Assembly (NCBI RefSeq): GCF_002068095.1 | Contig: NZ_LWIG01000054.1 | Location: 10,941-74,940 of the forward strand | Source: Bradyrhizobium sacchari | GTDB taxonomy: Bacteria > Pseudomonadota > Alphaproteobacteria > Rhizobiales > Xanthobacteraceae | Direction: 5' to 3' | Length of the DNA: 64,000 nt | In this document: positions 57,611-64,000 of the stretch, in pieces | How the letters are laid out: each line of letters begins with the position of its first letter | Numbering within the stretch: the first letter of the stretch is position 1 | Translations under genes and position numbers: made by a program | The notes under the pieces: generated by a model | Told to the model about the DNA's origin: nothing | What the model saw: only the letters and a program-made list of their open reading frames with translations | Database searches by the model: none

Positions 57611-58429
57611 ATGCAGTCGCCTGAGGCCAGGACGGCCGAAACTCCCACCCAGATCCATCTGGCGCTCGCAGCCTTCGCCGACGAGGTGGTCGGTACGGTG
57701 GCGCGCCTGTTCGCCTATGTGGGGGCGCTGGCGCTGTTTGCCATCCTGGGCCTCGCGGCACTCAATCAGCTGCCTGCCTTGCGCGACGACGAGCCTGCAT
57801 CAGTGCCGGGCTGGAGCGTGGCCGACCGCTCGCACCCGGCCTTCGCCCTCAGCCGGCTCGATTCAGCAGAGAAAACAGCTACTTACACCATCCTCCGGCA
57901 TCCCGAAGGCGGCCGCAAGGACGTAATGCGCTGGGCGAGCGAGGCGGACAAGCCCGTAGCGCAGCTCGAGATCTACCGGGAGGGCGGCGAATTCGACGTG
58001 GCGCGCCCGGCGGCGGCAGACCTCGCTCTCCAGATGGGTTTGGCTGCGGACACACCGCTCGAGCAGGCCGGCCTGATCGACACCAAATTCGGCCCCGTCG
58101 CCCTGTTCCGGCCGACGGGCACGGCGAAGGCGGCCTGCCTCGGCTACCTCAAGCGCAGCGAGGAGCCGGCGCTGCAGATCTCCGGCTTCGCCTGCCAGGG
58201 CGACACCCTGCCGGCCCGGCGCGCGGCGATCGCCTGCATGCTGAACCGGCTGACGCTGCTGACCTCCGGCAACGAGCCGAAGCTGGCGGAATTGTTCGCC
58301 CATGCCGAGCTCAGGCGCCGGGGTTGCGAGCCCCAAGGATCGTCTCAAGGATCGTCCCAAGGATCGTCTCCGGGCACGTCGGACTGGCTGCTCGGCGCGG
58401 CGAATGCGCAATTGCGCGGGGCGCTTTGA
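57611..58429 (+). CDS. Hypothetical membrane-anchored protein with 12-bp repeat near the end
   Basis: A 272-residue protein of no family I recognise. One membrane segment lies at residues about 25-50 (TVARLFAYVGALALFAILGLAAL). The long C-terminal part, likely periplasmic, has ILRHPEGGRKDVMRWASEADKPVAQLEIYREGGEF and LGYLKRSEEPALQISGFACQGD, with three Cys. Near the end GSSQGSSQGSSPG is encoded by three 12-bp repeats (58334-58369). Start uncertain (ATG 57611 used; TTG 57587 also in frame). A FNR-like box overlaps its stop codon. Confidence 0.6.
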   Translation: MQSPEARTAETPTQIHLALAAFADEVVGTVARLFAYVGALALFAILGLAALNQLPALRDDEPASVPGWSVADRSHPAFALSRLDSAEKTATYTILRHPEGGRKDVMRWASEADKPVAQLEIYREGGEFDVARPAAADLALQMGLAADTPLEQAGLIDTKFGPVALFRPTGTAKAACLGYLKRSEEPALQISGFACQGDTLPARRAAIACMLNRLTLLTSGNEPKLAELFAHAELRRRGCEPQGSSQGSSQGSSPGTSDWLLGAANAQLRGAL

Positions 58430-58439
58430 CCTTCATCAA
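58426..58439 (+). promoter_or_regulatory. FNR/FixK-like box overlapping a stop codon
   Basis: TTGACCTTCATCAA has both TTGA and TCAA half-sites. It covers the TGA stop of the preceding gene and lies 160 bp before the next start. No good -10 hexamer is found at the class II distance, so a functional site is doubtful. Confidence 0.3.
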
Positions 58440-58598
58440 GGATCTGCATCAAGCTCAAGTAGCTGGTTTGCATGCAACTTTTGCCGGCGGGCACGATTAT
58501 TCCGCGCTGGTGTGACCCAATAGACCTAGTTGTGGGCACCCCGGCCGGGCTAGTATGGGGCGAAATCGACTGGCGGCTTGCCGCCTGAAGGGGACGTG

Positions 58599-58982
58599 AT
58601 GAGCTCGAAATTTTCTGCCGCGAACAAATTGGCGACTCTGCTTGCGGCGGGGGCCGCGATTGCTATCGCCTTCGCGACGCCGGCTGCAGCCGATACCAAG
58701 ACCAAGCGCTATGACGATCGCGGCCGGGTCTATTACGGCCCGAGCGGCCCCAACGCGGTCTATCAGCAGGGCCGCACCCGCATCTATGTGAGCAAGCGCT
58801 CCTGGCTCGACGGCGGCACCGAGGTCAACCCGGGCGACCGCAAGTTCACCGACTACGCCTTCCCGCCGGCCGTCGGCTATCCGTCCTTCGCCCGCGAAAA
58901 CCTCAACCGCCCGATCGATCGCCAGCCGCTCTCCACGCCGGCCGATGTCGGCGGCTATCCGCAGAACTTCCCGCTGTACTGA
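58599..58982 (+). CDS. Small exported hypothetical protein
   Basis: A 127-residue protein with a clear signal peptide (NKLATLLAAGAAIAIAFATPAAA, cleaved before DTKTK) and a basic, Tyr/Pro-rich mature part (RYDDRGRVYYGPSGPNAVYQ, then GRTRIYVSKRSWLDGGTEVNPGDRKFTDYAF). ATG 58599 has AAGGGGA upstream. No Cys in the mature part. I recognise the type as a Bradyrhizobium periplasmic protein but cannot name a function. A terminator follows 22 bp past the stop. Confidence 0.68.
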   Translation: MSSKFSAANKLATLLAAGAAIAIAFATPAAADTKTKRYDDRGRVYYGPSGPNAVYQQGRTRIYVSKRSWLDGGTEVNPGDRKFTDYAFPPAVGYPSFARENLNRPIDRQPLSTPADVGGYPQNFPLY

Positions 58983-59004
58983 GCGGGCTCAACAGCGAAT
59001 CAAA

Positions 59005-59032
59005 ATGGCCGGGCTCGCGCCCGGCCGTTTTT
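59005..59032 (+). terminator. Rho-independent terminator after the small exported protein gene
   Basis: Stem GGCCGGGC/GCCCGGCC with a TCGC loop, then G and TTTTT. Confidence 0.88.
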
Positions 59033-59071
59033 GTTTTGGGAAGGTGCCGTATGCGCTCCTGCCTCTCCGTC

Positions 59072-59220
59072 GTCATTGCGAGCCAACGGGTCCGCGCGAA
59101 GCGCGGCCCGATGACAGGCTCCACGAAGCAATCCAGAATCTCTCCGCGGAAGCATTCTGGATTGCTTCGTCGCCAGCGCAAAATTGCTACGCAATTTTGG
59201 CGCGGGCTCCTCGCAATGAC
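59072..59220. repeat. Intergenic palindromic repeat, family A copy 4 (expanded)
   Basis: The outer ends GTCATTGCGAG and CTCGCAATGAC and the arms GAAGCAATCCAGA/TCTGGATTGCTTCG match the other family A copies, but the element is 149 bp instead of 86. Each arm carries an extra hairpin: CCGCGCGAAGCGCGG on the left and CAAAATTGCTACGCAATTTTG on the right. Confidence 0.85.
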
Positions 59221-59228
59221 GGCTGAGG

Positions 59229-59864
59229 CTACGCGTTCGCTGCCGGATCATGCCGCCGGCAAAACTCCTCGATCGCCTCGGAGCGGAAATCGGCGAGGCG
59301 CTCGAAGATGAGCGCATCCGGCCAATCCCACCAGGCGATGCGCTGCAGGCTCTCGGAGACAGACTCAGCAAAGCGCTTGCGGATGGGACGGGCGGGAACG
59401 CCGCCGACGACGGTGTAGGGTTCGACATCGCGGCTGACGACGGCGCCTGCGGCGATCACCGCACCGTCGCCGACGTTCACGCCGGGCAGCAGGATGGCGG
59501 CGTGGCCGATCCAGACGTCATTGCCGACGATGACGCGGTCGCCGCGGCGGCCTGCGAAGAAATCGCGGTCGCGCGTCGCGTCCGCCTCGTAATATTCGGG
59601 GACGTAGGTGAAGCGATGCTGGGACGGACGGCCCATCGGATGGTTCGGCGCGCCGATCCGCACCGAATTGGCGATCGCCGTGAATTTGCCGATGGCGGCG
59701 TCGGCGACGTCGCAATTCTCGCCGAGATAGGAGTAGTCGCCGAGCGAGGCATATTCGATGCGGGTGTTGGCGAGAACCTCGCAGCGCCGCCCGATCTGCG
59801 CCTCGCGCAGCCGCACCGTGTTATGGATGATGGTTTCCGCGATCTTGGGGCGGGGTGAATCCAT
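59229..59864 (-). CDS. Hexapeptide-repeat acyltransferase (TIGR03308-like)
   Basis: A 211-residue left-handed beta-helix acyltransferase. Repeats run from HNTVRLREAQIGRRCEVLANTRIEYASLGDYSYLGENCDVADAAIGKF, with the catalytic-type His region SVRIGAPNHPMGRPSQHRFTY, then VGNDVWIGHAAILLPGVNVGDGAVIAAGAVVSRDVEPYTVVGGVPARPIRKRF and the tail IAWWDWPDALIFERLADFR. This pattern is that of the phosphonate-associated hexapeptide transferase family and of chloramphenicol acetyltransferase-like xenobiotic acetyltransferases. No phn genes are nearby, so the substrate is open. ATG 59862-59864 has GGAG upstream. Confidence 0.82.
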   Translation of the reverse strand: MDSPRPKIAETIIHNTVRLREAQIGRRCEVLANTRIEYASLGDYSYLGENCDVADAAIGKFTAIANSVRIGAPNHPMGRPSQHRFTYVPEYYEADATRDRDFFAGRRGDRVIVGNDVWIGHAAILLPGVNVGDGAVIAAGAVVSRDVEPYTVVGGVPARPIRKRFAESVSESLQRIAWWDWPDALIFERLADFRSEAIEEFCRRHDPAANA

Positions 59865-59959
59865 GAGGCGGCTCCTGAGGCACACTGCCGTAAGGGTGGG
59901 CAAAGGCGCATCGCGCCGTGCCCACCACTTCTCGGCAATCGCGATGAAAGTAGTGAGCC

Positions 59960-60039
59960 GTCATTCCGGGGCGGTGCGAAGCACCGAACCCGGAATCTCG
60001 AGATTCCGGGTCTGGTCCTGCGGACCATCCCGGAATGAC
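59960..60039. repeat. Intergenic palindromic repeat, family C copy 4
   Basis: Ends GTCATTCCGGGGCG and ATCCCGGAATGAC; inner GAACCCGGAATCTCGAGATTCCGGG in two parts forms a central palindrome. It lies just after the leuB stop. Confidence 0.85.
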
Positions 60040-60052
60040 AGCAACTGCCGCC

Positions 60053-61165
60053 TTACGCGTGCAGCTTCTGCAATTCCTTCAGGATCGCCTCGCCCATCTG
60101 CGTGGTGGATGCAGCCGTGGTGCCTTCCGACTTGATGTCGGCGGTGCGCAGGCCGCTGGCGAGCACCGCGGCGATCGCGGCGTCGACCTTGTCGGCGAGA
60201 TCGCCCATGTCGAAGGAATAGCGCAGCGCCATGCCGAAGGACGAGATCATCGCGATCGGGTTGGCGAGGCCCTTGCCGGCGATGTCAGGCGCCGAGCCGT
60301 GCACCGGCTCGTACAGCGCTTTGCGCTTCTTGATCTTGACGTCGATCTCGCCGAGCGAGGCCGAGGGCAGCATGCCGAGCGAACCGGTCAGCATCGCCGC
60401 GATGTCGGACAGCATGTCGCCGAACAGATTGTCGGTGACGATGACGTCGAACTGCTTCGGCCATTTCACCAGCATCATGCCGCCGGAATCGGCGAGCTGA
60501 TGCTCGAGCGTGACGTCGGGATATTCGCGCTTGTGCACCTGGGTCATGACCTCGTTCCAGAGCACGCCCGACTTCATGACGTTGCGCTTCTCCATCGACG
60601 TCACCTTGTTCTTGCGCTTCCTGGCAAGCTCGAAGGCGACGCGGCCGATGCGCTCGATCTCATAGGTGTCGTAGACCTGGGTATCGATGGCCCGCTTCTG
60701 GCCGTTGCCGAGATCGGTGATGGTCTTGGGCTCGCCGAAATAGACGCCGCCGGTGAGCTCGCGCACGATGACGATGTCGAGACCCTCGACCGCCTCGCGC
60801 TTCAGGCTCGAAGCGTCCGCGAGCGCCGGGTAGCACACGGCGGGGCGGAGGTTGGCGAACAAAGCGAGATCCTTGCGCAGGCGCAGCAGGCCGGCTTCCG
60901 GGCGAACCTCGTAGGGAACGGCATCCCATTTCGGGCCGCCCACGGCGCCGAAGATGATGGCGTCGGCCGCAAGCGCCTTGGCCATGTCGCCCTCGGAGAT
61001 CGACACCTTGTGGGCGTCATAGGCGGAGCCGCCGACGAGGCCGGTATCGGTCTCGAATTTGGCGATCCCGGCCGAATTGAGCCAATCGATCAGCCGCTTC
61101 ACCTCGCCCATCACCTCCGGGCCGATACCGTCGCCGGGGAGCAGCAGCAATTTGTGGGTCGCCAT
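60053..61165 (-). CDS. leuB: 3-isopropylmalate dehydrogenase
   Basis: LeuB oxidises 3-isopropylmalate in leucine synthesis. The 370-residue protein starts [19 protein letters not shown] (ATG 61163-61165 with AAGGA upstream) and carries [46 protein letters not shown], the catalytic Tyr/Lys, and [53 protein letters not shown]. Normal length. It is far from leuC (15 kb) and leuD (11 kb) and on the opposite strand. Confidence 0.97.
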   Translation of the reverse strand: MATHKLLLLPGDGIGPEVMGEVKRLIDWLNSAGIAKFETDTGLVGGSAYDAHKVSISEGDMAKALAADAIIFGAVGGPKWDAVPYEVRPEAGLLRLRKDLALFANLRPAVCYPALADASSLKREAVEGLDIVIVRELTGGVYFGEPKTITDLGNGQKRAIDTQVYDTYEIERIGRVAFELARKRKNKVTSMEKRNVMKSGVLWNEVMTQVHKREYPDVTLEHQLADSGGMMLVKWPKQFDVIVTDNLFGDMLSDIAAMLTGSLGMLPSASLGEIDVKIKKRKALYEPVHGSAPDIAGKGLANPIAMISSFGMALRYSFDMGDLADKVDAAIAAVLASGLRTADIKSEGTTAASTTQMGEAILKELQKLHA

Positions 61166-61190
61166 GGTCAGATCCTTCTTGTCCACCCTC

Positions 61191-61291
61191 GTCATTCCGG
61201 GGCGCGAGCAAAGCGAGCGAGCCCGGAATCCATAACCACCATCGGGAGTATGGATTCCGGGCTCGCGCCAAGCGGCGCGCCCCGGAATGAC
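61191..61291. repeat. Intergenic palindromic repeat, family C copy 5
   Basis: Ends GTCATTCCGGGGCGCG and GCGCCCCGGAATGAC; inner GAGCCCGGAATCCATAACC with GAGTATGGATTCCGGGCTC. Lies in the divergent leuB-MFS gap, 25 bp upstream of leuB. Confidence 0.87.
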
Positions 61292-61402
61292 AGGTCGGCC
61301 GGAGTGCTAGAGCGGCGTTGCGCGCTTGGCAAGACACCATTGCCGCGCCGCGGCTGTGCAAGACCGGCAGGGCCTGCCACACTGGACAGGCCGGAGTACC
61401 CC

Positions 61403-62593
61403 TTGCACGCCCCTGAGCGCCCCCCGCCCGACGCACATCCTGCGCGGCTGATCCTGACCCTGTCGCTGGCCGCAACGGTCGGCCTCGGCATCGGCCGCTT
61501 TGCCTATGCGCTGGTGCTGCCCGACATGCGGGAGGACCTCGGCTGGTCCTACTCGGCGGCCGGTTTCATGAACACCATCAACGCCGTCGGCTACCTCGTC
61601 GGCGCATTGGTGGCGTCCCGGCTGATCCGCCGCGTCGGCTGGTCGGCGGCGATCCGCGGCGGAACCCTCGCTTGCGTCGCCGCGCTCGCAACTTGCGCGC
61701 TGACCGGCAATTTCGTCGCGCTGAGCCTTGCCCGCCTCGTGCTGGGCCTGGGGGCAGCGGCCGGCTTCGTCGCCGGCGGCGCGCTGGCCGCCGCGATCGC
61801 GCAGTCGCGCCCCGAACGGGCCAATTTCCTGCTCAGCCTGTTCTATGCCGGGCCCGGCATCGGCATTCTCGCCTCGGGGCTGATCGCCCCGTTCACGCTG
61901 CAATATTTCGGGCCGGGCTCGTGGTGGCTGGTGTGGTGGGCGCTGACGCTGCTGTCGATCGCCATGACGATCCCGCTGTTCCTGATCCGCATCGAGAGCG
62001 GCGCGCGCTTCTCCGAAGGCAGCCACGCCGCCTTCGCGCTTCCGCCCGTGCTGATTTATCTCGCCGGCTACTTCCTGTTCGGCGCCGGCTACATCGCCTA
62101 CATGACCTTCATGATCGCCTATGTGCGCGACGGCGGCGGCGGCGCCGCGGCGCAGGCGGCGTTCTGGAGCCTGATCGGCCTGAGTGCCTTTGCAACGCCC
62201 TGGGCCTGGCGCGGCGTACTGGCGCTCGACCGCGGCGGGCTCGCCACCGCCATCATCCTCGGCACCAACGCGCTCGGTGCCGCCTTGCCGATGCTCGGGC
62301 ATTCACCGGCATGGCTCGCGGTGTCGGCGGTCGTGTTCGGCGTCGCCTTCTTCGCTGTGGTCGGCTCGACCACCGCCTTCGTGCGCTTCAACTATCCGCC
62401 GGAAGTCTGGCCGACCGCGATTGCGGCGATGACGATCTCGTTCGGCGTCGGCCAGACGCTCGGGCCGATCGTGGTCGGTGCGATCACGGATGCGCTGGGG
62501 AGCCTGAGCTATGCGCTGAATGTCTCGGCCGCATTGCTGGCGCTAGGGGCGGTGGCGGCGCTGTGCCAGCGCAAGGTGGGGCCGAAGAGCTAG
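61403..62593 (+). CDS. YbfB/YjiJ family MFS transporter
   Basis: A 396-residue, about 12-segment MFS permease of the YbfB/YjiJ family. After a short Pro-rich start (HAPERPPPDAHPARL) the first segment reads ILTLSLAATVGLGIGRFAYALVLPDMREDLGWSYSAAGFMNTINAVGYLVGA-like, with the family hallmark GxGRFAYALVLPxM and AGFMNTINAVGYL. The start is most likely TTG 61403 with GGAG six bases upstream; the open frame extends far upstream only as leuB antisense. Substrate unknown. The gene is divergent from leuB. Confidence 0.83.
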   Translation: MHAPERPPPDAHPARLILTLSLAATVGLGIGRFAYALVLPDMREDLGWSYSAAGFMNTINAVGYLVGALVASRLIRRVGWSAAIRGGTLACVAALATCALTGNFVALSLARLVLGLGAAAGFVAGGALAAAIAQSRPERANFLLSLFYAGPGIGILASGLIAPFTLQYFGPGSWWLVWWALTLLSIAMTIPLFLIRIESGARFSEGSHAAFALPPVLIYLAGYFLFGAGYIAYMTFMIAYVRDGGGGAAAQAAFWSLIGLSAFATPWAWRGVLALDRGGLATAIILGTNALGAALPMLGHSPAWLAVSAVVFGVAFFAVVGSTTAFVRFNYPPEVWPTAIAAMTISFGVGQTLGPIVVGAITDALGSLSYALNVSAALLALGAVAALCQRKVGPKS

Positions 62594-62594
62594 G

Positions 62595-62683
62595 GTCATT
62601 CCGGGGCGCGCGTAGCGCGAACCCGGAATCCAGAGATTGCGGCGCGAGATTGCGGGTTCTCGCTTCGCGAGCCCCGGAATGAC
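62595..62683. repeat. Intergenic palindromic repeat, family C copy 6
   Basis: Ends GTCATTCCGGGGCGCG and GCCCCGGAATGAC, inner GAACCCGGAATCCAGAGATT. It occupies the gap between convergent genes, starting 2 bp after the MFS stop and ending 9 bp before the oxidoreductase stop. Confidence 0.87.
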
Positions 62684-62691
62684 TGCCTCAA

Positions 62692-63474
62692 TCAGCTCCC
62701 GCTGAACGAATTGTACCCCTGGTCTTCCCAATAGCCGCCCTTGTAGTCGTTGGTGACTTCCATCGAGACCACGTATTTCGGGTTCTTGAAGCCGAGCTTT
62801 GTCGGCACGCGGATCTTCATCGGGAAGCCGTAGGCGCGCGGCAAAATCTCATTGGCGTATTTGAACGTCATCTGGGTCTGCGGATGCAGCGCGCTGCGCA
62901 TGTCGAGCGGCGAGTTGTAGCCGTCCTTGTCGGCGCACTGGAACCAGACATATTTGGCACGCGTGTCGGCGCCGATCAACTTGAGGAAATCGCGCAAGGG
63001 CGTGCCGGTCCAGCTGCCGATCGCGCTCCAGCCCTCGACGCAGATATGGCGCGTCACTTGCGTCACCTGCGGCAGCTTGTAGAGCTCGTCCAGCGTCCAG
63101 GACTTCTTGTTGTCGACAAGGCCGCGCACCTCGAGCTTCCAGTCCTTGCCATCGATATCGGGTGCGTCGTCGAGATCGTAATAGGCGTTGAACGGGAACG
63201 GCTTTGTGATCGCGCTCTCGGGAAAGGTCGGCGCGAGCGCGTCGGGATTGAAGATGAAGGCCTGCACGGCGTCGTTGAATTTCGAGACCTTCGCCAGCAG
63301 CGTATCGGCCGAGGACGAATCCACGACGTCGCAGCCGGTCAGCAGCGTCAGCGCCCCCAGGCTGGCGCCGCCGGCGATGAAACGGCGGCGGGTGAAGTCC
63401 GGCATCGTCTTGATGGCGTCCTTGATCAGCAGCCGCTTGTCGACGCCGGGAATGAGGAATGAACGCTTGGCCAT
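62692..63474 (-). CDS. Molybdopterin-dependent oxidoreductase (sulfite oxidase/MsrP-like)
   Basis: A 260-residue protein with a sulfite-oxidase-type molybdopterin domain. The N-terminus has a twin-arginine-like signal (DFTRRRFIAGGASLGALTLLTGC) whose end doubles as a lipobox (LLTGC), so the mature protein may be a Tat-exported lipoprotein. The molybdenum Cys is in RHICVEGWSAIGSW, with GTPLRDFLKLIGAD and the CADKDGYNSPLDM region after. MsrP itself is longer at its N-terminus and has another signal; the substrate here is unknown. It follows a cytochrome b gene by 14 bp, likely its electron partner. Confidence 0.82.
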   Translation of the reverse strand: MAKRSFLIPGVDKRLLIKDAIKTMPDFTRRRFIAGGASLGALTLLTGCDVVDSSSADTLLAKVSKFNDAVQAFIFNPDALAPTFPESAITKPFPFNAYYDLDDAPDIDGKDWKLEVRGLVDNKKSWTLDELYKLPQVTQVTRHICVEGWSAIGSWTGTPLRDFLKLIGADTRAKYVWFQCADKDGYNSPLDMRSALHPQTQMTFKYANEILPRAYGFPMKIRVPTKLGFKNPKYVVSMEVTNDYKGGYWEDQGYNSFSGS

Positions 63475-63488
63475 GATGGATCTCCTGA

Positions 63489-64000
63489 TCAGCGCCCAAT
63501 GATCATCGCGCGCAGGCTCTTCGGCACCAGCAGCGCGAGCAGGACGTGAATGACGAGGAAGACGCAGATCGCGGCCATGCAGAAGAAGTGCACGTAGCGC
63601 GCGGTCGGATAGTCGCCGAACAGCATGACCAGATAATAGAGCTGCACCGGCTTCCACATGCCAAGGCCCGACAGCACGATCAGCACGCCGACCGCGATGA
63701 TGCCGGCATAGAGCAGCCGCTGCACGTAATTGTAGACGGTGAGGTCGTCATGACCGAGCTTGAATGTCAGCGCCGCCCTGACGTCGTGCAGCACGCCTGA
63801 CGGCGTGATCGGCAGCAGCTTCTTCCGGAAGCGGCCGGTGGCAAAGCCGGTGACGAGATAGGCGAGGCCGTTGATCATCAACAGCCACATCGCCGCAAAG
63901 TGCCAGAGCAGGCCACCGCCGAGCCAGCCGCCCAGCGTGTACTCGCGCGGAAAGCTGAAGCCGAACAGCGGCGAGGCGTTGTAGATCTGCCAGCCCGACA
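63489..64000 (-). CDS. Cytochrome b/b6-type membrane subunit, truncated at the window edge
   Basis: The 3' 170 codons of a cytochrome b561/Ni-Fe-hydrogenase-type b subunit. From the edge it reads GWQIYNASPLFGFSFPREYTLGGWLGGGLLWHFAAMWLLMING, with His in LLWHFAA, then LVYNYVQRLL-like (LTVYNYVQRLLYAGIIAVGVLIVLSGL) and ARYVHFFCMAAICVFLVIHVLLALLVP, whose histidines (VHFF, VIHV) are likely heme ligands. Three to four membrane segments remain. It should pass electrons to the molybdopterin enzyme encoded 14 bp downstream. The start is outside the window. Confidence 0.85.
   Translation of the reverse strand, partial: SGWQIYNASPLFGFSFPREYTLGGWLGGGLLWHFAAMWLLMINGLAYLVTGFATGRFRKKLLPITPSGVLHDVRAALTFKLGHDDLTVYNYVQRLLYAGIIAVGVLIVLSGLGMWKPVQLYYLVMLFGDYPTARYVHFFCMAAICVFLVIHVLLALLVPKSLRAMIIGR

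Noticed and set aside
60035-61402. The long upstream extension of the MFS transporter frame
   Set aside because: It is antisense to leuB and through a repeat; the transporter starts near TTG 61403 with a ribosome binding site.

Overview
The window reads as ordinary chromosomal DNA of a high-GC alphaproteobacterium, most probably Bradyrhizobium or a close relative (Nitrobacteraceae). Supporting signs are the acnA gene lying divergently next to ccmA/ccmB (the cycVW arrangement I know from B. japonicum), an mdh-sucC-sucD-sucA-sucB-lpdA block, FixK/FNR-type boxes, and many intergenic palindromic repeats of the kinds that litter Bradyrhizobium genomes. I see no phage, insertion sequence, CRISPR array, tRNA or rRNA.

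Layout. 1-3.2 kb: the 5' part of priA divergent from xerC, then two membrane proteins. 3.2-16 kb: a long minus-strand central-metabolism block (lpdA, an SDR gene, sucB, sucA, sucD, a DUF1579 gene, sucC, mdh) followed by zapE and thpR. 16-23 kb: a secreted SGNH esterase divergent from an ABC exporter pair, a Bax-inhibitor-1 protein, an acetyltransferase, DUF2794 and a DUF1223 gene, with a candidate small RNA at about 22.7 kb. 24-30 kb: acnA divergent from the cytochrome c maturation genes ccmA, ccmB, ccmC, ccmD and ccmG. 30-36 kb: yciB, ftsY, a pseudouridine synthase, a DUF2336 protein, mtaB and dapF. 36-40 kb: exported proteins and a metallo-beta-lactamase-fold hydrolase. 40-44 kb: the translation/secretion cluster ffh-rpsP-rimM-trmD-rplS. 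44-49.5 kb: leuC and leuD separated by a group of small, mostly secreted proteins. 49.5-58 kb: a glycosyltransferase, a Cys4 DUF6455 protein behind a FixK-like promoter, an AraC/AHL-lactonase/SDR group, a Crp-type regulator, a CitE-like lyase, carbonic anhydrase and asd. 58-64 kb: small exported proteins, a hexapeptide acyltransferase, leuB, an MFS transporter, and a molybdopterin oxidoreductase with a cytochrome b partner that runs off the window end.

How it works together. The window carries a large part of the TCA cycle (aconitase, 2-oxoglutarate dehydrogenase, succinyl-CoA synthetase, malate dehydrogenase), heme delivery for cytochrome c assembly, the leucine isomerase/dehydrogenase steps, lysine/threonine precursor steps (asd, dapF), and the SRP pair ffh/ftsY. 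The less ordinary content lies between these genes: seven or eight families of palindromic repeats, one of which forms the C-terminus of RimM; a structured candidate sRNA; a 13-bp hairpin that buries the ribosome binding site of a small protein; and a canonical class II FixK/FNR promoter in front of an uncharacterised Cys4 protein.
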